Shown here in pieces: positions 35,758-44,510 of a DNA stretch of 64,000 nt; within the stretch, counting starts at the first letter, position 1, and each line of letters starts with the position of its first letter. Under the pieces are notes generated by a model. The model saw nothing but the letters and a program-made list of their open reading frames with translations, was not told the origin of the DNA and made no database searches. A program made the translations under genes and the position numbers. Origin of the DNA: Hyphomicrobiales bacterium (GTDB taxonomy: Bacteria; Pseudomonadota; Alphaproteobacteria; Rhizobiales; OSC116); NCBI GenBank assembly GCA_013214705.1, contig JABSRZ010000010.1, positions 62,001-126,000 on the forward strand. The letters run 5' to 3'.

Positions 35758-36510
35758 TTAGCCCAGCTCTCTTTTGATTGTGGTTTTTAGCGTAGCTTGG
35801 CCATTGCTAGTTAACAAACCACCATGGCCGCCGATAATACGTTCAAATGGGATGTCTGCTAGGCGATTGAAATCTGCCAGCAAGCTTGAATCAGGTTTTG
35901 TTTGTATCTTCTTCCAAGCAGGGCCAATTTGTGCAGGCTTCTGGAAACCGAGCAATCGGGTGATAATTTTTGCCCCGAATGACATCAAATCACTTGGCAC
36001 CCAATGCTGGACGCTGTCGCAGGTGATCAGCAATCCGCCTTCGTTTTCTATTATAATAGCCGTCTCTGGTTTGATAGTATCTTTAAATTCAAATAGTTGG
36101 GCGTTTGGGAACGGCAATTCCACCCCCTCAACTAACCGATGAGAATCATCGATTTTTTGATCGCTTGCAGGCGAAGCTACAGCCCAGTAGGTAGCTTTAT
36201 AACGATCTAAATAATAAGCGTCATCCATGTCGTGGCCGCCTATTTTCATAATATGGGTAACCTTGCCCAAAGCGTCTAGAGTCTTCTCTTCACTGCGGTT
36301 CAACCGAACGCAATTGATAAGAGTAAGGTCTCCTTGATGCTCAATAACCACCATATTGCGAGGCAAGCGCACCAATGGCTTGAAGTTAACAGAGCCAGTT
36401 ACATACCAAACATGACTGATAATTTGTTGAAGCTGTCCATGTGGTTCAACTCCAGGGAAAATATTCACTGCATTTTGGGTCAAAATTATATACCTTCTTA
36501 TATTTAACAA
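35758..36510 (-). CDS. Metallo-beta-lactamase-fold-like protein, unknown
   Basis: A 250-residue protein that I place tentatively. It has the start of a metallo-hydrolase strand pattern (VVIEHQGDLTLINCVRLN), a degraded zinc-site block GGHDMDDAYYLDRYKATYWA, ITCDSVQHW and a late His in RIIGGHGGLL. The typical HxHxDH motif is reduced, so catalytic zinc binding is doubtful. I expect an MBL-fold relative of unknown role. No signal peptide. It stands alone upstream of the agl operon, separated from its last gene by about 50 bp. Confidence 0.5.
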   Translation of the reverse strand: MLNIRRYIILTQNAVNIFPGVEPHGQLQQIISHVWYVTGSVNFKPLVRLPRNMVVIEHQGDLTLINCVRLNRSEEKTLDALGKVTHIMKIGGHDMDDAYYLDRYKATYWAVASPASDQKIDDSHRLVEGVELPFPNAQLFEFKDTIKPETAIIIENEGGLLITCDSVQHWVPSDLMSFGAKIITRLLGFQKPAQIGPAWKKIQTKPDSSLLADFNRLADIPFERIIGGHGGLLTSNGQATLKTTIKRELG

Positions 36511-36561
36511 TCAGATGATATTCAGTTTATCTCTCCTGAAGGTTTACTCAAGAAGTTTTAT

Positions 36562-37668
36562 TTATTTACTTTTTCGGCAAGAAATATCATCTTCATCGAA
36601 TAAATGCATTTTTTCTGGTGCGGCGTTTAGGCGAATTTTTTGCCCACGTTTAAACTCATGAATGCCCGCAACTTTAATGATAATATGCTCACCCACTGCT
36701 CCATCGGGATTGTTAAAATAAATCAACGTCACCTCGCCAAGCGCTTCTATATAATTAATCTCACCCTCAAAAACAAACTCATCCTCGGTAGTGATGTACA
36801 TATCTTCGGGGCGCACACCTAGTTTAAAACGTTTGTCTAATGCCGATTTATCGGTTGCAATGGGGGCTTCGGCAGTGGCTGAATTGGCCATTGCCACATG
36901 GGTCACATCGCCAGTTTTTGTGACTTTGGCATTTAATATATTCATGGCCGGTGAGCCAATAAATGTCGCCACAAACCGGTTGGCCGGGTGGGTATATAAT
37001 GTCAGCGGTGTGCCAACCTGTTCGATAGATTTATCATTAAGCACCACAATTCTGGTGGCCAGCGTCATCGCTTCCACTTGGTCATGGGTCACGTAAATCA
37101 TTGTACTATTGGGCATATTATCTTTAAGCTGCGATATTTCAATGCGCGTTGCCACCCGCAAGGCCGCATCTAAATTAGACAATGGTTCATCGAACAAAAA
37201 TATTTTTGGGTCACGCACAATGGCGCGGCCTATGGCCACCCGCTGGCGTTGGCCGCCGCTTAAGGCTTTTGGCAATCTATCCAAATAATCGGTCAATTGT
37301 AATATTTTAGCGGCATTTTCGACGGTTTGCTTTATTTCGGCTTTGGATTTTTTGGCAATTTTAAGCGCAAATGCCATATTGTCCCAAACCGTCATATGCG
37401 GGTATAAAGCGTAAGATTGAAACACCATAGCGATGCCGCGTTTGGCCGGCGGCACGTCATTCATTAACTCGTCATCTATTTCTAGTGTGCCGGAGCTTAT
37501 TTTTTCTAAACCAGCAATCATCCGCAACAATGTGGATTTGCCACAACCAGACGGCCCTACAAAAACAATCAGTTCGCCGGTTTCAATATCCAAATTAATA
37601 TTTTTTAAAACTTCTACATCACCATATTTTTTGGCAACATTTCGTAATTTAAGGTTGGCCATACTCAT
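36562..37668 (-). CDS. aglK: Alpha-glucoside ABC transporter ATPase AglK
   Basis: A 368-residue carbohydrate-uptake ATPase (MalK/UgpC type): Walker A GPSGCGKST, Q-loop VFQSYALYPHMTV, signature LSGGQRQRVAIGRAI, Walker B FLFDEPLSNLDAALR and switch VTHDQVEAM. The C-terminal TOBE regulatory domain (about 235-360) follows. GAGG favours the second Met (37662) over the first. It is the last gene of aglEFGAK, the same order as in Sinorhizobium, where it energises sucrose, maltose and trehalose uptake. Confidence 0.93.
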   Translation of the reverse strand: MSMANLKLRNVAKKYGDVEVLKNINLDIETGELIVFVGPSGCGKSTLLRMIAGLEKISSGTLEIDDELMNDVPPAKRGIAMVFQSYALYPHMTVWDNMAFALKIAKKSKAEIKQTVENAAKILQLTDYLDRLPKALSGGQRQRVAIGRAIVRDPKIFLFDEPLSNLDAALRVATRIEISQLKDNMPNSTMIYVTHDQVEAMTLATRIVVLNDKSIEQVGTPLTLYTHPANRFVATFIGSPAMNILNAKVTKTGDVTHVAMANSATAEAPIATDKSALDKRFKLGVRPEDMYITTEDEFVFEGEINYIEALGEVTLIYFNNPDGAVGEHIIIKVAGIHEFKRGQKIRLNAAPEKMHLFDEDDISCRKSK

Positions 37669-37688
37669 TATCCTCTTTCGCGTTCATG

Positions 37689-39356
37689 CTACTTTTTCGT
37701 GGCGTAAAATGCCTGCCAAGCTGGCAAAGTAAGGTGGTTTCCGGTTAATTCATGTTCAAATTCCAAACCTTCAAGTGGGTCTATATTCAGCCCATTCAAA
37801 CCAATTGTTTGCGCTTGGTCACTTAAATTGAACGCACAATAAATGGTTTGGTTTGCGGCCTGTCGTTCAAAAGTTACCACATTATCAATAACCTCTAAAT
37901 TGCCAAAATCACCTTTTGACAATAGAGGGTTGTTTTTTCGAAATTCGATCATTTTACGATAACCATTTAACATGGATTGAGCTTGTTTTTCTTGGATCTG
38001 GACGGCTTTGTTCAGATGGGCAGCGGTAATCGGCAACCATGGCTTGCCGTCGGTAAACCCGGCATTGGGCTTGTCTTTTTCCCAAACCATGGGGGTGCGG
38101 CAGCCATCTCGGCCTTTAAATTTAGGCCAAAATTGTTTGCCATATGGGTCTTGCAAATCATGATAGCCAATTTCGGCTTCTTCTAGTCCCAATTCTTCGC
38201 CTTGGTATAAACACACGCTACCGCGTAATGACATAAGCAGGCTGTTGAGCAATTTTTGCGCCTTTGGTGATAAGTTCCATCGGCTCATATGGCGCTCAAC
38301 ATCATGGTTGGAAAACGCCCAACATGACCAGCTATCAGGTGACAATTGGCTAAATTGTTGGAGCACATCACCCACACGAGCAGCATCTAAGGTTGCGCCC
38401 GACAAAAAATCGAACGAATAGCACATATGAATCAGCTCATCGCCAGCGGTATAATCATTCATAATCTGCATGCCATATTGGGCATCGCCAACTTCGCCAA
38501 CCGCGGCTATGTCCGGATATTCATTCATCACCGCCCTAAATTTTTTTAGAAAATCTATGTTTTCTGGCCGGTTTTTATCGTATAAATGGTCGAAATGATT
38601 ATAGGGGTTTACACTTGGGGCGATGGTATCATTTCTAGCTTCTAGGGGCAGGATTGGGTTGTCTCGCAACAATTGGTCGTGGAAATAAAAATTGATGGTA
38701 TCCAGTCTAAAACCATCAACACCTCGGTCTAACCAAAACCGTTCCACATCTAACAATGCAGTTTGAACGTCTGAATTATGTAAATTCAAATCGGGTTGTG
38801 AGCTTAAAAAATTATGCAGATAATATTGTTGGCGAGTTTCATCCCACTGCCATGCGCTGCCGCCAAAAATAGACAACCAATTGTTTGGCACAATTCGGTT
38901 TGATTTGGCATCTAATTTTGCATCTGCCCACACATACCAATCGGCTTTAGCATTTATTTTATCTTGTCGGCTTTGCACAAACCATTCATGTTGCTCACTC
39001 GAGTGAGATATGACCAAGTCAATCATCACTCTTAGCCCCAACCCATGGGCTTTCTCCATCAATTCATCAAAATCAGCTAGGCTGCCAAACATCGGGTCGA
39101 TGTCGCAATAATCTGACACATCATAGCCAAAATCGTCCATCGGCGAGGTGAAGAAAGGCGATATCCACACCGCATCCACACCCAACGATGCCACATATTC
39201 GAGCCGTTTGGTGATGCCGTTTAAATCACCAATGCCATCGCCATTTGAATCTTGAAATGAGCGTGGATAAATTTGATAAATAACCGCACCGCGCCACCAA
39301 TCTTTATCGACACTGATTTTAGCCGCCATATCATTTGTTTTTTGGGTATTTGGCAT
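37689..39356 (-). CDS. aglA: Alpha-glucosidase AglA (GH13)
   Basis: A 555-residue GH13 oligo-1,4-1,6-alpha-glucosidase. It has VIYQIYPRSFQDSNGDGIGDLNGI at the start, then DAVWISPFF, VMIDLVISHSS, the nucleophile Asp in DGFRLDTINF, the acid/base Glu in AAVGEVGD, and the transition-state-stabilising Asp in FSNHDVERHMSRW. It has no signal peptide, so it hydrolyses imported disaccharides in the cytoplasm. GGAGG lies 7 bp ahead of the ATG. It sits between the permease AglG and ATPase AglK genes. Confidence 0.95.
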   Translation of the reverse strand: MPNTQKTNDMAAKISVDKDWWRGAVIYQIYPRSFQDSNGDGIGDLNGITKRLEYVASLGVDAVWISPFFTSPMDDFGYDVSDYCDIDPMFGSLADFDELMEKAHGLGLRVMIDLVISHSSEQHEWFVQSRQDKINAKADWYVWADAKLDAKSNRIVPNNWLSIFGGSAWQWDETRQQYYLHNFLSSQPDLNLHNSDVQTALLDVERFWLDRGVDGFRLDTINFYFHDQLLRDNPILPLEARNDTIAPSVNPYNHFDHLYDKNRPENIDFLKKFRAVMNEYPDIAAVGEVGDAQYGMQIMNDYTAGDELIHMCYSFDFLSGATLDAARVGDVLQQFSQLSPDSWSCWAFSNHDVERHMSRWNLSPKAQKLLNSLLMSLRGSVCLYQGEELGLEEAEIGYHDLQDPYGKQFWPKFKGRDGCRTPMVWEKDKPNAGFTDGKPWLPITAAHLNKAVQIQEKQAQSMLNGYRKMIEFRKNNPLLSKGDFGNLEVIDNVVTFERQAANQTIYCAFNLSDQAQTIGLNGLNIDPLEGLEFEHELTGNHLTLPAWQAFYATKK

Positions 39357-39359
39357 CTG

Positions 39360-40508
39360 TCAGCCTCCTTTAACCGAGCCAGAAAGTAGACCTCTAACCA
39401 AATATCGTTGTAATGAGAAAAACACCACCAACGGCACGGCGATGGAGACAAATGCCGAGGCGGTCAAAATTTCCCAATTGCCACCACGAGAGCCTAGCAT
39501 TTCGCGTAACCGGCCGGTCATCACGAGCTGTTCTTCATTATTGCCCAAAAATACCGTGGCAATCAGCAAATCATTCCACACCCATAAAAATTGAAAAATG
39601 GCAAAACTTGCAAGGGCAGGGAAGGATAGCGGCAAAACAATTTTCAAAAATATCTCATAATCATTAGCCCCGTCTACTTTGGCGCTTTCGATAATCTCTC
39701 GCGGCAAACCGGCAATATAATTGCGCAATAGATAAACCGCCAGCGGCAGCCCAAACCCGGTATGCGCCAGCCATATGCCTATATAATCTTTGCCAATGCC
39801 AATATCGGTATAAAGCCTTAACAACGGAATGAGCGACATTTGCAGCGGCACAACCAATAGACCAACAATGGTTACCAATAATATCGACCTTCCGGGAAAC
39901 TCCATCCACGCCAAGGCATAGGCCGCAAAAGCGGCGATTAATATCGGTATAATGGTGGCCGGAATGGTCACAGTCATGGTGTTTAAAAACGAGCGGCCTA
40001 AGCCTTCGGCAAACAGCACTTCATTATAATTATTGGTGGTGAATTTTGGCGCCTCTATCGAGGTGATGAATATTCGCTTACCCCGGCTGCCGGTAAATTC
40101 TACCGGCGAGGTTAGTCGGTAATCGCCATTTCGGCCAACACTCAGCGTCAGGCCTTTATTCATTTGTGCCACTGTGTTTGGTTCAAAGGCAGTGGGTTGT
40201 TGTGAGCGCCAGCCAAAGGCGGTAACTTCGCCCAAATCATCGCCTTGCTCAGTACCAAAAACATTGCCAGTGATGACATATATTCCCGCTTCTAAAACCT
40301 GAGTGTCGGGCGCGGAGGAACGTTCTATAAGGTTACGCTCGACACTCGCTAGGCTTGTCCACCATCCGCTGGTGGCCAATTGGTCTTTGTCTCTGATCGA
40401 CGATATTAACAACCCAAATGTCGGGATTGTCCACAGCAGCACAAGTAATAATGCTGAAATATTTACCACCCAAGTTAGGGCAGGGCTTTTGCCGGCAATT
40501 CCATCCAT
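39360..40508 (-). CDS. aglG: Alpha-glucoside ABC transporter permease AglG
   Basis: A 382-residue MalG-type permease. A long periplasmic stretch (about residues 35-165) after the first helix is characteristic of AglG. The EAA loop reads REIIESAKVDGANDYEIFLKIVLPLS. The protein ends YLVRGLLSGSVKGG, like MalG. It is one base behind AglF and three bases ahead of AglA. Confidence 0.93.
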   Translation of the reverse strand: MDGIAGKSPALTWVVNISALLLVLLWTIPTFGLLISSIRDKDQLATSGWWTSLASVERNLIERSSAPDTQVLEAGIYVITGNVFGTEQGDDLGEVTAFGWRSQQPTAFEPNTVAQMNKGLTLSVGRNGDYRLTSPVEFTGSRGKRIFITSIEAPKFTTNNYNEVLFAEGLGRSFLNTMTVTIPATIIPILIAAFAAYALAWMEFPGRSILLVTIVGLLVVPLQMSLIPLLRLYTDIGIGKDYIGIWLAHTGFGLPLAVYLLRNYIAGLPREIIESAKVDGANDYEIFLKIVLPLSFPALASFAIFQFLWVWNDLLIATVFLGNNEEQLVMTGRLREMLGSRGGNWEILTASAFVSIAVPLVVFFSLQRYLVRGLLSGSVKGG

Positions 40509-40509
40509 G

Positions 40510-41499
40510 TTAAATCTCTTTTCTTGCGTTGCGTATGTTCCAAACCATCACCGGAAGAACCAGCACCATAATGACCAAAGCGATGGCCGCACTCCGGCCA
40601 AAATCATGGCCTCTAAACATCCAATCAAACATATAATTAGCCAACACTTGGCTGCCCCATTGGCCGTTGGTCATGGCCAACACAATGTCAAACACTTTGA
40701 GTACCAATATGGTAATTGTGGTCCAAACCACGGCAATGGTGCCGTATATTTGCGGTATTTTAATTTTAAAAAATATTTGCAACGGGTTGGCGCCATCAAG
40801 CACCGAGGCTTCTATGGTTTCTTCGGATATGCCGCGCAGAGCCGCCGATAATATAACCATGGCAAAACCGGTTTGAATCCAAACCAATATAATCATTAAA
40901 AATACGCTGTTCCAAACGGGTATGGTGATCCACGCTTGAGGCGCACCGCCAAAATAAACCACCACCGCATTTAACAGGCCAATTTGTTCAGAGCCTTCAC
41001 CGCGATAGTCGTAAATAAACTTCCAAATAATCGACGCGCCAATGAATGATATGGCCATCGGCATAAAAATTAAACTTTTGGCAATATTGCCCCATCTAAT
41101 GCGGTCAGTCAGCGCCGCGGCAACCAGCCCAAATATAGTCGATGCGGCCGGCACGATAATGAGCCACATCATATTGTTCCAAAAACTCTCTAAAAATTTC
41201 TCGTCTGTGGCCATCCAGATATAATTTTTAAACCCAACAAATTCATTGCCGGCTGGGCCTCTGAAAGATAGATAGAGGCTATTGATAACTGGGTAGACCA
41301 AATATATGCTTAAGATCACAATGGCTGGGCCTAAAAATAGCCAAGGCCGAATGGCCGATGATTTGCGGATGTTATTGGCAGCTTTTTTGCCCGATGCCGG
41401 GTAAATGAGGTCTAAAATTATATTGCTGCCCCAGAAATATAGAATGCATCCCAACACGCCAACGACCATGGTGAAAAGCGCAACCAATACCTGTTCCAT
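40510..41499 (-). CDS. aglF: Alpha-glucoside ABC transporter permease AglF
   Basis: A 329-residue MalF-type permease with an extra N-terminal helix (VLVALFTMVVGVLGCILYFWG) and the EAA loop SEETIEASVLDGANPLQIFFKIKIP near residue 240. It forms the channel with AglG. The gap to aglE contains a terminator-like hairpin, so permease expression may be lower than that of the binding protein. Confidence 0.93.
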   Translation of the reverse strand: MEQVLVALFTMVVGVLGCILYFWGSNIILDLIYPASGKKAANNIRKSSAIRPWLFLGPAIVILSIYLVYPVINSLYLSFRGPAGNEFVGFKNYIWMATDEKFLESFWNNMMWLIIVPAASTIFGLVAAALTDRIRWGNIAKSLIFMPMAISFIGASIIWKFIYDYRGEGSEQIGLLNAVVVYFGGAPQAWITIPVWNSVFLMIILVWIQTGFAMVILSAALRGISEETIEASVLDGANPLQIFFKIKIPQIYGTIAVVWTTITILVLKVFDIVLAMTNGQWGSQVLANYMFDWMFRGHDFGRSAAIALVIMVLVLPVMVWNIRNARKEI

Positions 41500-41537
41500 T
41501 ATAATCCCTCAACACATAAATATGGTTAAAATAAAAA

Positions 41538-41563
41538 CGGAGCATTGACTATGCAATGCTCCG
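41538..41563 (-). terminator. Intercistronic hairpin / partial terminator after aglE
   Basis: A perfect 10-bp stem (CGGAGCATTG / CAATGCTCCG, six-base loop) is followed on the transcribed minus strand by TTTTTATTTT. It stands 13 bp after the aglE stop and 38 bp before aglF. It is a good intrinsic-terminator shape within an operon, consistent with attenuation between binding protein and permease. Confidence 0.75.
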
Positions 41564-41575
41564 AAATTGAGTTTA

Positions 41576-42931
41576 TTATTTCAACGAGTCCCAAGTCGCT
41601 TGAATGGCATTGCCAACTTCTGTGGCGTCTTTACCACCAGAATAATCGACCATGCCTGTCCAAAACGCACCAGCGCCAATCGCGCCCGGCATTAAGTCAG
41701 AACCATCAAAACGGAAGGTCGTCGCGCCCAATAGAATTTCGCCCATTCCTTTAAGTGTATCATCACCATAGGCATCTACATTTACGCCTTTATGTGGCGT
41801 TAGGAAACCTTTTTGAGCCATCCAGATTTCATGCGCAATTGGTGATTTTAGGAAATCAACAAAGGCATGAGCGCCTTTTGAGTCTTTAGTGATGGCAAAT
41901 AATGTACCGCCGCCAAGAACTGGCTTGCCAAGGTCTTTGCTGGCATAGGCAGGGAAGTAGAAGAAGTTTGCATCTTGCCCAACTTCAACACCATCGGGGA
42001 AGAAAGCCGGGATGAACGAAGCCTGACGATGCATGTAACATTTTGGTGGTGAGGCAAACAAGCCTTTAGGGCTATCGCGGAAGTCAGTGGTGGCCACAGC
42101 GCCTGCGCCGCCATCTACCCACGCGTCATTACGGGCAAATGAGCCATAATCTTCAATCGCAGCAATCACTTTAGGATCGTTAAATTTAAGATCATTTGTA
42201 ACCCATGCGTCATAATCGGCGGGTGTTTGTGTGCGTAGCATGAAATCTTCCACCCAATCGGTGGCTACCCAACCAGTTGCTCCGCCTGAACCTAGGCCAA
42301 TACACCAAGGTGTACCACCATCAGCCACAATTTGTGCGCTTAAGGCTTTTAGATCTTCCATGGTTGTTGGTATTTCATAACCAGCGTCTTCAAAGTTTTC
42401 AGGCGAGTACCAGACCAATGATTTCACATCAATCTTATAGAAAAAGCCAAACAACTCATCTTTGCCGTCTTTGCCAGCATAAGTGCCCAGATCGACCCAA
42501 GATTGGCCAGCGGCATAATTTTCGCGTACCCAATCGGCAGTGCCAGCAGCTAGCGGTGTAAGGTGGCCTTTGGCCGCCAAGTCAGCAGCTAAACCGGGTT
42601 GTGGGAAAATAGACACGTTGGGCGCAGCGCCCGCTTCGGTGTCAATGACAATTTGTGTTTCAAAACTATCAGAGCCAGAATATTTTACATCTGCGCCGGT
42701 AGCTTCTTCAAAATACGCGATGACGCTTTCGACCAATTCTTTGTCCGGCCCAAGCCATGGACCAAATACGGTTATGGTTTCGCCGCTTAAATCGGTCGAT
42801 TTTAGCGCTTCATAACTATCCCAATGAAAACGTGCGTCTTCACCCGGGGCAAATTTTAAGTGTCCATCGGCTTGTGCCATATTTGCACTTAACGCCAATG
42901 CGGCAATGCCAAGATATAGTGGTAGTTTCAT
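41576..42931 (-). CDS. aglE: Alpha-glucoside-binding protein AglE
   Basis: A 451-residue family-1 sugar-binding protein. Signal peptide cut near MAQA-DGH (residue 21). Family stretches are ETITVFGPWLGPDKELVESVIAYFEEATGADVKYSGSDSFE and FFYKIDVKSLVWYSPENFEDAGYEIPTTMEDL. It captures alpha-glucosides in the periplasm. It is the first gene of the agl operon, divergent from aglR, with two LacI-type operators in the spacer. Confidence 0.93.
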   Translation of the reverse strand: MKLPLYLGIAALALSANMAQADGHLKFAPGEDARFHWDSYEALKSTDLSGETITVFGPWLGPDKELVESVIAYFEEATGADVKYSGSDSFETQIVIDTEAGAAPNVSIFPQPGLAADLAAKGHLTPLAAGTADWVRENYAAGQSWVDLGTYAGKDGKDELFGFFYKIDVKSLVWYSPENFEDAGYEIPTTMEDLKALSAQIVADGGTPWCIGLGSGGATGWVATDWVEDFMLRTQTPADYDAWVTNDLKFNDPKVIAAIEDYGSFARNDAWVDGGAGAVATTDFRDSPKGLFASPPKCYMHRQASFIPAFFPDGVEVGQDANFFYFPAYASKDLGKPVLGGGTLFAITKDSKGAHAFVDFLKSPIAHEIWMAQKGFLTPHKGVNVDAYGDDTLKGMGEILLGATTFRFDGSDLMPGAIGAGAFWTGMVDYSGGKDATEVGNAIQATWDSLK

Positions 42932-43019
42932 TTTAATATCCTCCCAGAAATTATTTAAGTGTGTGCCAAAGCATTGGCAATTGAAAACCCAAATATCACA
43001 TCCATGCGCCCGTGTTTTT

Positions 43020-43033
43020 TCAAAGCGCTTTGA
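43020..43033. promoter_or_regulatory. LacI-type operator O1 (agl operon)
   Basis: TCAAAGCGCTTTGA is a perfect 14-bp palindrome with the central CG of LacI/GalR-family sites. It lies about 90 bp upstream of aglE, where it would control that operon's promoter. A second, similar site lies 112 bp away. Confidence 0.8.
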
Positions 43034-43131
43034 ATAAACGTAAACTGATATAAAAAAACCATTAAGTCAACTAAAATATTGTTTCTTTGACTATGTGCAG
43101 GGCTTTGCTATATTGATAATTAGCAATTATA

Positions 43132-43145
43132 CAAAAGCGCTTTGG
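43132..43145. promoter_or_regulatory. LacI-type operator O2 (aglR side)
   Basis: CAAAAGCGCTTTGG matches O1 in its AAAGCGCTTT core, with mismatched outer bases. It ends 21 bp before the aglR start codon, pointing to autoregulation and possible looping between the two sites. Confidence 0.75.
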
Positions 43146-43166
43146 CTAAAAATAAGAGTTTTGGTT

Positions 43167-44195
43167 ATGAATCTTAAAAAATTATCCCAGATGTTAAACC
43201 TATCTCAAACCACGGTTAGCCGTGCGCTTAATGGCTTTCCCGAGGTAAAAGAAAAAACCCGCATTAGAGTTTTAGCCGCCGCCGCGCAACATAATTACCG
43301 CCCCAGTCGGCTAGCCAAAAGCTTGGCCACAGGCCGCGCAATGTCCATTGGCCACGTTTTGCCAACCTCTAAACAAGAAATGGTAAACCCCATTTTTACC
43401 GATTTTATTGCTGGCGCTGGCGAGGTTTATGCCAAGTCTGGCTATCATATGTCATTAACCGTGGTAACAGATGATAATGAAGAAGCGGCTTATCGAGAAA
43501 TGGCCTCCAAACGTTCGGTCGATGGGGTTATAGTGCATGGCCCGCGCGTGCCAGATAGCCGCATAGAATTGCTGCAAGATATTGGCCTGCCATTTGTGGT
43601 GCATGGCCGCGCACAAGACACTAAGAACGATTATTCTTGGTTTGATGTTAATAACCGAAGCGCTTTTAAAAACGCCACAAAATTTCTAATCGATTTTGGG
43701 CATAAACATATTGCTTTGTTAAACGGCCGCGAAATTATGGATTTTGCCAGCCGCCGCCGTCAAGGCTATGAAGACGCATTAACCAGTGCTGGGTTAGTCA
43801 TTGACCCCAATATCATGCGAAATGATGACATGACCGAGCCCTATGGTTATACATCGACCATGCAGATGATGAACACCCCCACACCGCCAACCGCATTTTT
43901 GGTGTCTTCGATCATTCCGGCTTTGGGGGTGCGGCGCGCGTTGTTAGACTTGGGCATTCAGCCGGGCAAACAAGTGTCTATCATCACCCATGATGATGTA
44001 TTGTCTTTTTTAAAAATGGGCGGCGATGTGCCTTTATTCACCGCCACAAAATCATCGGTTCGCGAAGCAGGCAAAGCCTGCGCTGAAATGTTACTGACCC
44101 AGATAAACAACCCAGAGCATAAAATTTGTCATGAATTATGGGAAGCCGAATTGGTCATTGGCACCTCAACCGGCCCCGCACCTACAAGCGATTAG
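43167..44195 (+). CDS. aglR: LacI-family regulator AglR
   Basis: The ATG at 43167 starts directly with the LacI helix-turn-helix (MNLKKLSQMLNLSQTTVSRALNGFPEVKEKTR), the usual first residues of the family. A longer frame begins further upstream but would include the operator. The remaining 280 residues are a periplasmic-binding-protein-like sugar sensor (SIGHVLPTSKQEMVNPIFTDFIAGAGEV, STGPAP end). It is divergent from aglEFGAK and presumably represses it in the absence of alpha-glucosides. Confidence 0.9.
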   Translation: MNLKKLSQMLNLSQTTVSRALNGFPEVKEKTRIRVLAAAAQHNYRPSRLAKSLATGRAMSIGHVLPTSKQEMVNPIFTDFIAGAGEVYAKSGYHMSLTVVTDDNEEAAYREMASKRSVDGVIVHGPRVPDSRIELLQDIGLPFVVHGRAQDTKNDYSWFDVNNRSAFKNATKFLIDFGHKHIALLNGREIMDFASRRRQGYEDALTSAGLVIDPNIMRNDDMTEPYGYTSTMQMMNTPTPPTAFLVSSIIPALGVRRALLDLGIQPGKQVSIITHDDVLSFLKMGGDVPLFTATKSSVREAGKACAEMLLTQINNPEHKICHELWEAELVIGTSTGPAPTSD

Positions 44196-44361
44196 CCGTC
44201 TAGGGCACTTCATCAACCCATGGCCTAGCGCTTAAAATAAATACCTATGTGAAAGCTATTCTAAATTGCAATAATCGTCGTCAGCTTGTATAATCATATC
44301 AATTATTTAAGTGGCGTATAAAATATGCATCGGTTGAATTAAGCTAGATATTTAAATATAG

Positions 44362-44375
44362 GTGATCTAGATCAC
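44362..44375. promoter_or_regulatory. CRP/FNR-family palindrome upstream of the Moco operon
   Basis: GTGATCTAGATCAC is a perfect 14-bp palindrome and equals the core of the idealised CRP site (GTGA-N6-TCAC). It also fits TGAT-N4-ATCA of FNR-type regulators. It lies 32 bp before the Moco riboswitch, in the position of an activator site. Confidence 0.72.
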
Positions 44376-44406
44376 TTAAAGCGCGATTGCGCTGGCAATC
44401 GAAATA

Positions 44407-44505
44407 ACTCTGAAGTCTATCTTCCTAAGTTCATGGCTATGAATATGGAATATAGACCGGGGTCGAAGGCGGAAACGCTTCGGTCTCCCGTATTTGGAAA
44501 GGAGT
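44407..44505 (+). ncRNA. Molybdenum-cofactor (Moco) riboswitch
   Basis: The leader of moaA folds into a closed multi-stem structure. An outer helix pairs ACTC (44407-44410) with GAGT (44502-44505). One arm pairs GTCTAT (44415-44420) with ATAGAC (44452-44457) and carries an inner TTCAT/ATGAA hairpin. The other arm pairs CGGG with CCCG and CGAAG-CG with CG-CTTCG, capped by a GAAA tetraloop at 44472-44475. The TTTGGAAAGGAG tail holds the Shine-Dalgarno sequence, and the outer helix pairs part of it. This fits the Moco RNA motif found before moa genes. Binding of cofactor would hide the ribosome site. Confidence 0.85.
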
Positions 44506-44510
44506 GGAAA

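Noticed and set aside
44433-44510. Upstream-extended moaA start at 44433
   Set aside because: It would place coding sequence inside the Moco riboswitch and lacks a ribosome site; the ATG at 44511 has GGAG 6 bp upstream.
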